Below are positions 16,180-24,558 of a stretch of DNA of 64,000 nucleotides, piece by piece; the stretch's first letter is position 1, and each line of letters opens with the position of its first letter. The notes under the pieces were generated by a model. It was not told the DNA's origin, made no database searches, and worked only from the letters and a program-made list of their open reading frames with translations. The position numbers and the translations under genes were made by a program. The stretch comes from JACVRW01 sp963812915 (GTDB lineage: Bacteria > Actinomycetota > Thermoleophilia > Solirubrobacterales > Thermoleophilaceae): NCBI GenBank assembly GCA_963812915.1, contig CAWEXB010000014.1:62001-126000 (forward strand), read 5' to 3'.

Positions 16180-18090
16180 ATGAGAACGCTCGCCCTCTCC
16201 GCCGTCGCCGCGGTCGTGCTCGCGTTCGCGGCGGCCGCGGAGGCGCAGCTTCGCTTCAAGCCCTGCGGTCCGTTCGGCTTCTCCTGCGCGCGGCTGAGCG
16301 TGCCGCTGGACCGCTCGGGGGCGGTGCCCGGGCGGGTCTCGCTGTTCGTGAAGCGGATCCGCGCGGCGCCAGCGCCCGCGGCGCGGTGCGCTGTTCGTGC
16401 TCGCGGGCGGGCCCGGTCAGTCGGCGAGCGCCACGTTCAACGGCGCCGCGTTGGCCAACCTGTCAGCCGCGTACCGTAGCCGCGATCTGATCGTGTTCGA
16501 CCAACGCGGCACTGGCCGCTCGGGTCTGTTGCGCTGCCGCGCGCTCGAGCGGTCGAATCTGCTGAACGCCGGTCGGGCCGCTGCGGCGTGCGCGGGCAGC
16601 CTCGGCGCCAGGCGGGCCTTCTACACGAGTCGCGACTCGGCCGACGACATCGAGGCGATTCGTCGCGAGCTCGGGGTCGCTCGAATTGCGCTCTACGGCG
16701 CGTCGTACGGCACCAAGGTCGCGCTCGGCTACGCGCTCAGGTATCCGGCGAACGTCGAGCGGCTGGCTCTCGACTCGGTGGTGGAGGCGGCCGGCCCGAA
16801 CGCCCTCTACCTCGACACGCTGGCGGCGGTACCGCGGGCTCTCAGCTCCCTCTGCCGCTCCGGCTGCCGCGCGTTCACGCGCGATCCGCTGGCCGACGTG
16901 GCCACGCTCGTCGGGCGGATGGCCGCGGGACCGCTGCGCGGGCGGCTGGTGGACCGCCGCGGGCGCAGCCGGGCCGCGGCGATGGGTCGCGAGGACCTGC
17001 TCGCGGTCCTGCTGGGCGGCGACTTCGACCCCTTGCTGCGCGCCGCCTTTCCGGGCGCCGTCCGAGCAGCCCTCGACGGCGACGAAACGCCGCTACTGCG
17101 GCTGCGCCGCCGGGCCTTTGCGCTCGACGCCGAGCCGCCCCCGCCGCAGCTGCTGAGCACGGCGCTGTACGCGGCCACCACTTGCGAGGAGACGTTCTTC
17201 CCCTGGGACCGCGCTACTCCTCCCGATCCCGTCGAGCGCGTGCGTCAGGCGACGCTCATCGCCGGCGGGGCGCCTGACATCGCATTCTTCCCCTTCGACC
17301 GCGCCACCGCGGTGCACAACGATCTGATAGCGCTCTGCGATCGCTGGCCGGTCGCCCAGGTCGATCCGGGCTTTGGGCCCGGCGCCTTCCCGGACGTGCC
17401 CGTGCTGCTGCTCGAGGGCGAGGACGACCTACGAACCCCGGTGGAGAACGCGCAGCGCGTGGCCGCGCAGTTCCCTAGCTCGTCGCTCGTCGTGGCGCCG
17501 GCGACGGGACACGACGCGCTCGGCACCGACCCCGGCGACTGCACGGCGCGGGCGTTCGTGCGGTTCTTCCGTGGTGAGGCGGTGCAAACGCGCTGCCGTC
17601 GGGTCCGGCGCCCCTTCCAGGCGACGCCGCCGCCGCCGACGGCCCTCCGTCAGGTGCCGCCGCTGCCCTCGGTCGGCGGTGTGCGAGGTCGGGCACTCAC
17701 CGCCGTGGCACTCACGCTGCGCGACCTGGCGGAGGACGCCCTCAGCGAGCTGATCCTCGACCCCGGCGATCCCGACCTCGCGCGCGGCGGGGGCCTGCGG
17801 GCCGGGCGCTACCGCATCGACGGCCGTGGAACGCTCACGCTCCACGGCGTCGCGTTCGTGCCCGGCGTGCGCCTAAGCGGCACGCTGGCGCGGTTCGCCG
17901 GACGCCGCCAACGGGGCCGCATCCGCCTTAGCGGCGCGGCTGCCCGCGCCGGCGTCCTCGAGGTCCGCGGGGACCGGGTGAGCGGTCGCCTGGGCGGGCG
18001 CCCGGTGAGTGGGAGCCTCCGCCCGTTGGTCACGGCGACCCGGGCGCGCGCGGCCGCCGCGCGCCTGCCCGGCCCGTTCGGTTCCGCTGA
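16180..18090 (+). pseudogene. Secreted alpha/beta hydrolase (TAP/proline-iminopeptidase-like), frame-broken near 16385; 3' end uncertain
   Basis: The ATG at 16180 begins a signal peptide (RTLALSAVAAVVLAFAAAAEAQ) and the mature start FKPCGPFGFSCARLSVPLDRSG, typical of secreted tripeptidyl-aminopeptidase-like hydrolases. Near 16385 the frame shifts and continues as LAGGPGQSASATFN, FDQRGTGRSG, the nucleophile elbow GASYGTK (Ser), GEDDLRTP (Asp) and GHDALG (His). After the hydrolase domain (to ~17600) a basic, beta-rich region with repeats such as GGLRAGRYRIDGRGTLTLHG continues. No stop occurs in this frame before 19819, far inside the next gene, so a second shift near 18050-18090 is likely and the end given is an estimate. 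The catalytic triad is intact in the main frame. Confidence 0.7.
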
Positions 18091-18200
18091 TCGCCGCCCG
18101 CCGCCCGCCTGGGCCCGCAGGCGCGTAGGAACCCCGGGTACCCTCATGCGTCGCATACCGGATGGTTTGAAAGCGGCCCGAGAGGAGATGACGACAGAAC

Positions 18201-19655
18201 GTGGCTGTCGATGTGACACGTCCCACCAATCGCTGGGCGGCCCTGTACGTCCTGTGCCTGGGCAGCCTCATGATCGTGCTCGACGCGACGATCGTGAACG
18301 TCGCGCTCCCAACGATCAGAGAGGATCTCGGCTTCTCCGAGACGTCGCTCGCTTGGGTGGTCAACGCCTATCTGCTCACGTACGGCGGCCTTCTCCTGCT
18401 CGGCGGGCGGCTCGGCGACCTGTTCGGCCACCGGAGGATGTTCCTCTACGGCATCACGCTCTTCACCGTCGCCTCGCTCGCATGCGGCCTGGCGACGACG
18501 CAGGGGTTCCTCGTGGGGGCGCGGGCGGTCCAGGGGGTCGGCGGAGCGATCGCGTCGGCGGTGTCCCTCTCGCTGATCATGACGCTGTTCACGGAGCCGA
18601 CCGAGCGAGCGAAGGCGATGGGCGTCTTCGGCTTCGTCGCGGCGGGCGGTGGGAGCGTCGGCGTGCTGCTCGGCGGGGTGCTGACGGACTCACTGGACTG
18701 GCACTGGATCTTCCTCGTCAACGTTCCGATCGGAGTCCTGGTATTCCTGCTCTGCATGCGGCTGTTGCCGGCCGGGGAGGGCACGGCCTCCGGACGCGTG
18801 GACGTCGCAGGCGCGCTGACCGTGACCACCTCGCTCATGCTCGCCACCTACGCGATCGTGAACGGCAACCGGGAGGGGTGGACGTCCGTCCAGACGCTCG
18901 GCCTCCTGGCGGCGGCGGTGGCCCTCCTTGCGGTCTTCCTCGCCATCGAGGCCCGTGTCAGCGCGCCGCTGGTGCCGCTCCGCCTCTTCCGGCTGCGCAA
19001 CCTCGCCACCGCGAACGTCGTCGCAGTGCTGTGGGCGGCCGCGATGTTCGCGTGGTTCTTCCTCTCGGCCCTCTACCTCCAGCTGGTGCTCGACTACAGC
19101 CCGCTCGAGGTCGGCCTCGCGTTCCTGCCCAGCACGCTGATCATGGGCGCCTTCTCGCTCGGGCTGTCCGCAAAGCTCGTCATGCGCTTTGGCATCAGGC
19201 CGCCGCTCGCCACCGGGCTGTCGCTGGCCACGGTCGGCCTCCTGCTCTTCACCCGCGCACCGGTCGATGGCAGCTTCGTGACCGACGTTCTGCCCAGCAT
19301 GATCCTGCTCGGGTTCGGTGCCGGCATGGCGTTGAACCCACTGCTCCTCGCGGCGATGAACGACGTCGACACTTCCGAAGCCGGTCTCGCCTCGGGACTC
19401 GTCAACACCGCGTTCATGATGGGCGGCGCGCTCGGCCTGGCCATTCTCGCCAGCATCGCCGACTCCCGCAGCGACAGCCTGCGCGACTCGGGCGAGGGCG
19501 CTCTCGAGGCCCTCACCGGCGGGTACCACACGGCCTTCCTCGTCGGCGCCGTGTTCGCCGCCACGGCCGCCGCACTGGGCGTTGCGTTCCTTCGCGCCGG
19601 CGCGCCAGCCGCCGAACACGGGCCTCCGGGCGAGCTCGAGCCGGCCTCCGATTAG
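18201..19655 (+). CDS. MFS multidrug exporter, EmrB/QacA (DHA2, 14-span) family
   Basis: The 484-residue protein has the DHA2 signature LDATIVNVALPTI at the first span and GGRLGDLFGHRRMFLYG (motif A) between spans 2 and 3. RAVQGVGGAIASAVSLSLI and the motif-C-like GGGSVGVLLGGVLTD follow in span 5, which is typical of proton-driven antiporters. About 14 hydrophobic segments fit the length. Such exporters remove drugs or endogenous metabolites; no regulator of the TetR or MarR type is adjacent, so inducer and substrate are unknown. The GTG start at 18201 gives the expected short cytosolic N-terminus (AVDVTRPTNRWAALYVLCLG). Its stop overlaps the convergent DAHP synthase gene by four bases. The frame is intact although the gene before it is broken. 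Confidence 0.92.
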   Translation: MAVDVTRPTNRWAALYVLCLGSLMIVLDATIVNVALPTIREDLGFSETSLAWVVNAYLLTYGGLLLLGGRLGDLFGHRRMFLYGITLFTVASLACGLATTQGFLVGARAVQGVGGAIASAVSLSLIMTLFTEPTERAKAMGVFGFVAAGGGSVGVLLGGVLTDSLDWHWIFLVNVPIGVLVFLLCMRLLPAGEGTASGRVDVAGALTVTTSLMLATYAIVNGNREGWTSVQTLGLLAAAVALLAVFLAIEARVSAPLVPLRLFRLRNLATANVVAVLWAAAMFAWFFLSALYLQLVLDYSPLEVGLAFLPSTLIMGAFSLGLSAKLVMRFGIRPPLATGLSLATVGLLLFTRAPVDGSFVTDVLPSMILLGFGAGMALNPLLLAAMNDVDTSEAGLASGLVNTAFMMGGALGLAILASIADSRSDSLRDSGEGALEALTGGYHTAFLVGAVFAATAAALGVAFLRAGAPAAEHGPPGELEPASD

Positions 19656-20674
19656 GCCAGCCGCCGCCCGAGCAGCCCCGCGTGTGCCTCGACCTCGCGC
19701 GCGAACCGCTCGAAGCTCTCCGCGTACAGCTGCTGAGGCCCGTCGCAGAGCGCCAGCTCGGGATCGCCGTGCACCTCGACGATGATGCCGTCGGCGCCCG
19801 CCGCGGCGGCGGCGCGTGACAGGGGTCCGACCAGCCGGCGGTCGCCCGACGCGTGCGACGGGTCGACGATGACGGGCAGGTGCGTATGCAGCTTCAGCCA
19901 GGGCACGGCGCCCACGTCGAGGGTGAAGCGCATCGCTGTGTCGAACGTCCGGATGCCACGCTCACAGAGGATCACCCGCTCGTTGCCTTCCTTGAGGACG
20001 TAGTCGGCGGCCTGGAGCAGCTCGTCGAGCGTCGAGGACAGCCCCCGCTTCAGAAGCACGGGCCGGCCGAGCTTGCCGACCACCTCGAGCAGCCCGTAGT
20101 TCTGCATGTTGCGCGCGCCCACCTGAATCATGTCGACCGTCTCCGCAAATCGCTCCGCCAGATCCGCCGAGGTCATCTCGCTCACTATCGGCAGTCCCGT
20201 TTCCTCACGCACCTCGGCCAGGATGTCGAGTCCCGCGGGCCCGAGTCCCTGAAACGAGAACGGCGACGTGCGTGGCTTGAAGACTCCGCCGCGCAGCATC
20301 GAGGCGCCCGCCGCGGCGACGGCGCGCGCCACCTCGAAGGTCTGCTCGGGCGACTCAACGGTGCAGGGTCCGGCGATCAGACAGAAGGTCTCGCCCCCGC
20401 CGACGCGCCGCCCGTCGACCTCGAAGGTCGTCGGCGCGTGGTGCGACAGCTCGCTCGAGGCGAGCTTGTAGGGGCGGCTGATCGGGATGACCTGATCCAC
20501 GCCGGGCAGGCCCTCCAGCCCCATCTCGCGCACGCCTTCCGGATCCCCGATGGCGCCGATGGCGGTGGTCAGCTCGCCGGGCATGACCTTCGCGTGCACG
20601 CCCGCTGCCTCGAGTCGCTCGACGACCGCCTCGATCTGCGCGGCCGTCGCATCCGGCGTCATCACGACCATCAT
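19652..20674 (-). CDS. aroF: 3-deoxy-7-phosphoheptulonate (DAHP) synthase, type I-beta with N-terminal ACT-like domain
   Basis: The 340-residue enzyme joins phosphoenolpyruvate and erythrose-4-phosphate in the first step of the shikimate pathway. Residues 1-70 form the ferredoxin-like regulatory domain (MMVVMTPDATAAQIEAVVERLEAAG...), and residues ~95-335 the TIM barrel. Seen are AGPCTVES, RGGVFKPRTSPFSFQG (PEP loop), SEMTSADLA, IQVGARNMQNYGLL, LLKRGLSSTLDE, LCERGIRTFDT and VIVDPSHASGDR with the metal His, followed by EVHGDPELALCDGPQQL. This is the Thermotoga/Bacillus-like type, feedback-regulated through the N-terminal domain. No other aromatic-pathway gene is in view. It faces the exporter gene and overlaps its stop by four bases. 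Confidence 0.94.
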   Translation of the reverse strand: MMVVMTPDATAAQIEAVVERLEAAGVHAKVMPGELTTAIGAIGDPEGVREMGLEGLPGVDQVIPISRPYKLASSELSHHAPTTFEVDGRRVGGGETFCLIAGPCTVESPEQTFEVARAVAAAGASMLRGGVFKPRTSPFSFQGLGPAGLDILAEVREETGLPIVSEMTSADLAERFAETVDMIQVGARNMQNYGLLEVVGKLGRPVLLKRGLSSTLDELLQAADYVLKEGNERVILCERGIRTFDTAMRFTLDVGAVPWLKLHTHLPVIVDPSHASGDRRLVGPLSRAAAAAGADGIIVEVHGDPELALCDGPQQLYAESFERFAREVEAHAGLLGRRLA

Positions 20675-20701
20675 GGAGCCGGGAAGGCTACGCCGTAGGG
20701 C

Positions 20702-21685
20702 TCAGCGCACGCGCTCCGGGGCCGGCTCGTGCGTCGTCGGGCCCGTCGCCTCGGGCTGCGGCGGTCGGGCCGTTTCCCGGGGCGGCCGCGAGCGCCGCTC
20801 GCGGATCATGGTGACCACCATCAGTGCGATCACCGCGAGCGGGAAGGGAACCAGCGCGATCGCCGGGATGCCGAGGCCCGCCTTCCCGAGCAGGGCCGTT
20901 CCGGCGCCGATCAGGACCACCGCGAGCGTGGTGCGAAGGACGTTCGCCGGCACGCGGATCGACCAGTGGCTGCCCATCCACACCCCCGGCACCGAGCCGA
21001 TCAGGATGTTCCCAGCGAGCGCGAAGTCGACGTTGCCGGCCACGACGTGTGCCAGCGCCGCGGCCCACAGCAGGATCGCCGCGTGGAAGACGTCGGTCCC
21101 CACAACCCGCGTCGGGACGAGCCTGAAGAGCAGGATCAGCCCCACCGCGATCAGGGCGCCGCTTCCGGCCGAGGTCACTCCCAGCACGAAGCCCACGAGC
21201 ACTCCGAGCGTGACCGCGGCGACCTTGTGCCGCGTGTCCATCGGGATCAGCGCGCGCTCCCGGTCGTGCAGGCGCTTCAGGAAGGCGCGTACGAGCGTGG
21301 CGACGCCGGTTAGGAGCAGCGCGGCGGCCAGTACGGTCAGCAGCAGTTCGTCGAAGTCCCGCCCCGTCGCCTCTTCCACCAGGTCGAGCACGAACACGCC
21401 GCCCACCGCGGCCGGAACCGACCCCAGCGCCATCCAGGTCGACAGCCGCAGGTCGACCGTGTTCTGGCGCCAGTGCTTGTAGCCGCCGACGGTCTTCGTA
21501 ACCGCGGCGTAGGCGAGATCGGTGCCCACGGCGGTGATCGGCTTCACCCCGAAGACGAGGATCAGGAGCGGCGTCATCAGCGAGCCTCCGCCGATGCCCG
21601 TCATCCCGACGAGGATCCCCACGCCCAGGCCGAAGCCGATTAGGGCTACGTCCACGGGGCGGAGGCTAGAGGACCATCCCCGCAC
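20702..21685 (-). CDS. TauE/SafE-family sulfite/sulfate permease
   Basis: The 327-residue membrane protein has the two-fold TauE/SafE repeat. The first half contains GFGLGVGILVGMTGIGGGSLMTPLLIL and the second VTLGVLVGFVLGVTSAGSGALIAVGLILL; the glycine-rich turns are the family signature. About eight spans are visible. Family members move sulfite, sulfate, sulfonates or other small anions. It is the last gene of the sulfate-assimilation cluster and overlaps the cysN stop by 20 bases, or abuts it by 10 bases if translation begins at the GTG at 21655. Since no CysTWA or SulP transporter is present in the window, uptake of sulfate by this protein is a reasonable inference. The last 30 residues are Pro/Arg-rich and cytosolic. 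Confidence 0.88.
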   Translation of the reverse strand: MRGWSSSLRPVDVALIGFGLGVGILVGMTGIGGGSLMTPLLILVFGVKPITAVGTDLAYAAVTKTVGGYKHWRQNTVDLRLSTWMALGSVPAAVGGVFVLDLVEEATGRDFDELLLTVLAAALLLTGVATLVRAFLKRLHDRERALIPMDTRHKVAAVTLGVLVGFVLGVTSAGSGALIAVGLILLFRLVPTRVVGTDVFHAAILLWAAALAHVVAGNVDFALAGNILIGSVPGVWMGSHWSIRVPANVLRTTLAVVLIGAGTALLGKAGLGIPAIALVPFPLAVIALMVVTMIRERRSRPPRETARPPQPEATGPTTHEPAPERVR

Positions 21686-22961
21686 CGACGGTGTCGTTCG
21701 TCGACTCGTCGATGAGGATGAAGCTGCCGGTCGCCCGGTTCCGGCGGTACTCGTCGAGGAACAACGGGGACGAAAAGCGCAGGCGAAGGCGCCCGATCTC
21801 GTTGAGCGACAGTCCGTCCGCGTCCTCGTGTCGGTGGAGCGTGTTCACGTCGATCCGGTAGCGCAGCTGGTCGGCCTTGGCGAGCACGGTGCGGGTCGTG
21901 TGCTTGACCCGGTAGCGCCCCGACGGCTGGAGCGGTCGCTCGGACAACCAGCACACCATCGCCTCGACCTCGCGCGCCTCTATCGGGTGGTTGTGCGGCC
22001 GGGAGATCATGTCTCCGCGCGAGACGTCGATGTCGTCCTCGAGTCGCAGCGTCACCGACAGCGGCGGGAAGGCCTCGTCGAGCGGCCCCTCGTAGGTGTC
22101 GATGCCGGCGATGCGGGTCTCGATTCCCGACGGCAGGACGACGACCTCGTCACCCACCCGGAAGGTCCCCGAGGCGACCTCTCCGGCGTAGCCGCGATAG
22201 TCGTGATGATCGTCCGACATTGGCCGCACGACCCATTGCACCGGGAAGCGCGCGTCGACAAGGTTGCGGTCCGAGGCCACGTGTACGTGCTCGAGGTGGT
22301 AGAGCAGCGACGGACCCTCGTACCAGGGCATGCGATCCGACCGCTCTACGACGTTGTCGCCGTGGAGCGCGGAGATCGGGATGAAGGTCACGTCCGAGAC
22401 CTCGAGCTTCGCCGCCCAGCCGGCGAAGTCCGCGCAGATGCGCTCGAAGACCTCCTGGTCGAACTCGACCAGGTCCATCTTGTTCACGCACACGACCAGG
22501 TGCGGGATGCGCAGGAGCGAGGTGATGAAGGCGTGCCGCCGCGACTGCTCGACGACGCCGTTTCGCGCGTCGATCAGGATCAGCGCCAGGTCGGCGGTGG
22601 ATGCGCCGGTGACCATGTTGCGCGTGTACTGCGGATGGCCCGGCGTGTCGGCGATGATGAACTTGCGCCGCGGCGTGTGGAAGTAGCGGTAGGCGACGTC
22701 GATCGTGATGCCCTGCTCGCGCTCGGCGCGCAGGCCGTCCGTGAGCAGGGCGAGGTTCACATAGCCGTCGCCGCGCTGCAGCGAGGTGCGCTCGACGTGC
22801 TCGAGCTGGTCCTCGAAGATCGACTTGGTGTCGTAGAGCAGGCGCCCGATCAGCGTCGACTTGCCGTCGTCCACGGATCCGGCGGTGGCGAAGCGGACCA
22901 GCTCGGACGGCCTACGGAGAGCCGGGCGGCCGTTCGTCGCCGGCCCGGCGGCCGCCGCCAC
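21666..22961 (-). CDS. cysN: Sulfate adenylyltransferase subunit 1 (GTPase)
   Basis: The 431-residue EF-Tu-like GTPase drives ATP sulfurylase, making APS from sulfate and ATP together with CysD. GTPase motifs are G1 GSVDDGKSTLIGR, G2 ITIDVAYRYF, G3 DTPGHPQYTRNM and G4 NKMDLV. Beta-barrel domains II and III follow and the protein ends at DTVGAGMV, the usual CysN end without a fused APS kinase. The GTG at 22961 overlaps the last base of the cysD stop (TAGTG), giving a 27-residue tail before the G1 motif. The absence of CysC agrees with the APS-type reductase upstream, which does not need PAPS. It is the fourth gene of the sir-cysH-cysD-cysN-permease operon. Confidence 0.93.
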   Translation of the reverse strand: MAAAAGPATNGRPALRRPSELVRFATAGSVDDGKSTLIGRLLYDTKSIFEDQLEHVERTSLQRGDGYVNLALLTDGLRAEREQGITIDVAYRYFHTPRRKFIIADTPGHPQYTRNMVTGASTADLALILIDARNGVVEQSRRHAFITSLLRIPHLVVCVNKMDLVEFDQEVFERICADFAGWAAKLEVSDVTFIPISALHGDNVVERSDRMPWYEGPSLLYHLEHVHVASDRNLVDARFPVQWVVRPMSDDHHDYRGYAGEVASGTFRVGDEVVVLPSGIETRIAGIDTYEGPLDEAFPPLSVTLRLEDDIDVSRGDMISRPHNHPIEAREVEAMVCWLSERPLQPSGRYRVKHTTRTVLAKADQLRYRIDVNTLHRHEDADGLSLNEIGRLRLRFSSPLFLDEYRRNRATGSFILIDESTNDTVGAGMVL

Positions 22962-23866
22962 TAGAAGTAGCCCTCCTTCTTGCGGTCTTCCATGGCGGCT
23001 TCGGAGATGCGGTCGTCGGCGCGGGTTTCGCCGCGTTCGGTGATGCGGGTGGCGGCGATTTCGGCGACGACCTCTTCGAGCGTCGCGGCGGTGGAGCGGA
23101 CGGCGCCCGTGCAGGACATGTCGCCGACGGTGCGGAACCGGACCGACTCGATGAACGGCCGTTCGCCGTCGAGCAGCTCGACGAACTTCGAGGTCGCATA
23201 GAGCATCCCGTCGCGGCGGAAAACGCGGCGGCGGTGGGCGAAGTAGATCGAGGGCAGCTCGATCCGCTCCTCGGCGACGTACCGCCAGACGTCGAGCTCG
23301 GTCCAGTTGGAGAGCGGGAATACGCGCACGTGCTCGCCGGGCTTGACGAAGCCGTTGTAGATGTTCCACAGCTCCGGCCGCTGGCGCTTGGGATCCCACT
23401 GGCCGAAGTCGTCGCGGAACGACAGGATGCGCTCCTTGGCGCGGGCGCGCTCCTCGTCGCGGCGGGCGCCGCCGAAGGCGGCCCTGAAGCCGTGCTCCTC
23501 GATCGCGTCGAGCAGCGTCACCGACTGGAGCCGGTTGCGCGAAGAGCGCGGCCCGTTCTCCTCGACCACGCGCCCGTTGTCGATCGACTCCTGCACGGAG
23601 GCCACGATCAGCCGCGCGTCGAGCTCGGCCACCATGCGGTCGCGGTACTCGATCACCTCCGGGAAGTTGTGGCCCGTGTCGACGTGCATCACCGGGAACG
23701 GCAGCGCCGCCGGCCAGAAGGCCTTGCGCGCGAGATGGAGCAGCACCGCGGAGTCCTTGCCGCCCGAGAAGAGGAGCACGCCGCGCTCCACCTCCGCCGC
23801 CACCTCGCGGATCACATGGATCGCCTCGGACTCGAGCGCCCGCAGATGTGGGATCTCGTAGCTCAT
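22961..23866 (-). CDS. cysD: Sulfate adenylyltransferase subunit 2 (PP-loop ATP pyrophosphatase)
   Basis: The 301-residue catalytic half of ATP sulfurylase begins YEIPHLRALESEAIHVIREVAAE, the normal CysD N-terminus. The PP-loop SGGKDSAVLLHLA, the VDTGHNFPEVIEYRD segment, GGARRDEERARAKERI, LWNIYNGFVKPGEHVRVFPLSNWTELDVW and the terminal EDRKKEGYF are all family hallmarks. The ATG at 23866 is chosen because the conserved text starts there; an ATG at 23908 would add 14 residues (MSISVRPRILRGGQ) and overlap cysH by four bases. Spacing to cysH is 38 bases and to cysN minus one, so co-transcription is near certain. No frame breaks. Confidence 0.94.
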   Translation of the reverse strand: MSYEIPHLRALESEAIHVIREVAAEVERGVLLFSGGKDSAVLLHLARKAFWPAALPFPVMHVDTGHNFPEVIEYRDRMVAELDARLIVASVQESIDNGRVVEENGPRSSRNRLQSVTLLDAIEEHGFRAAFGGARRDEERARAKERILSFRDDFGQWDPKRQRPELWNIYNGFVKPGEHVRVFPLSNWTELDVWRYVAEERIELPSIYFAHRRRVFRRDGMLYATSKFVELLDGERPFIESVRFRTVGDMSCTGAVRSTAATLEEVVAEIAATRITERGETRADDRISEAAMEDRKKEGYF

Positions 23867-23904
23867 TTGACCGCCGCGCAGGATACGCGGGCGCACGGAG
23901 ATGC

Positions 23905-24558
23905 TCATACGTGCAGCCCGCACTCCGTTTTCGCCTGCCCGGCCCAGCGTCCTTCCCGGCCGTTGCCGGGAAGGGTGCAAGGAGCGCAGCCGATGGAATC
24001 GTAGCCGTCGTCGTGCAGGGGGTGGTAGGGGAGGTCGTTCTCGTGCACGTAGCGCCAGATGTCTGCGTCGCTCCAGTCGACGAGCGGGTTGAACTTCCAT
24101 ACCCCGCGCGCGTCGTCTCGTTCCAGCTTGGCCGCGTCGGCCCGCGAGGGCGACTGCTCCCGGCGAATGCCGGTCAGCCACGCCTCGGCGCCGGTGAGCG
24201 CATTCTCGAGCGCGGCCACCTTGCGCGTGCTGCAGCAGTTGGCCGCGGTCCAGGGGCCGTTGGGGCTGGTGGCGTCCATCACCTCGATGTGAAGCCCGTA
24301 GCGGTCCTCGATTCGACGCCACACCTCGTAGGTCTCGGGGAACAGCGCACCCGTGTCGATCGTGAACACGCGCGCATTCGGTTCGATGCCCATGAGCAGA
24401 TCGATCAGAACCGACTCCTCCTTCTGGAAGGAGCAGGCCATCACAAGGCTGGGATGGTGGCGGTCGACCGCGAGCGCCAGCACTTCGTCTGCGGAGAGCT
24501 CCTCTAGCCGCAAGCGCTCGGCTCGGCCGAGTGCGCGCGGATTGCTCACACGGCGCAT
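23905..24558 (-). CDS. cysH: Assimilatory adenylyl-sulfate (APS) reductase, iron-sulfur type
   Basis: The 217-residue thioredoxin-dependent reductase yields sulfite. The nucleotide-binding ACSFQKEESVLIDLL and FTIDTGALFPETYEVW motifs are present. So are the two cysteine pairs that hold a [4Fe-4S] cluster, ANCCSTRKVAAL and IGCAPCTLPG. The cluster marks APS rather than PAPS specificity, in keeping with the lack of cysC. The catalytic cysteine is in the terminal TECGLHV. The start overlaps the sir gene by 13 bases. It is slightly shorter than many homologues but all functional residues are present. Confidence 0.93.
   Translation of the reverse strand: MRRVSNPRALGRAERLRLEELSADEVLALAVDRHHPSLVMACSFQKEESVLIDLLMGIEPNARVFTIDTGALFPETYEVWRRIEDRYGLHIEVMDATSPNGPWTAANCCSTRKVAALENALTGAEAWLTGIRREQSPSRADAAKLERDDARGVWKFNPLVDWSDADIWRYVHENDLPYHPLHDDGYDSIGCAPCTLPGNGREGRWAGQAKTECGLHV

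Noticed and set aside
16397..19819. A single open frame of about 1140 codons running from the alpha/beta hydrolase through the exporter gene
   Set aside because: After about 18050 the translation loses all protein character and overlaps the well-supported exporter in another frame; the openness is an effect of high GC.
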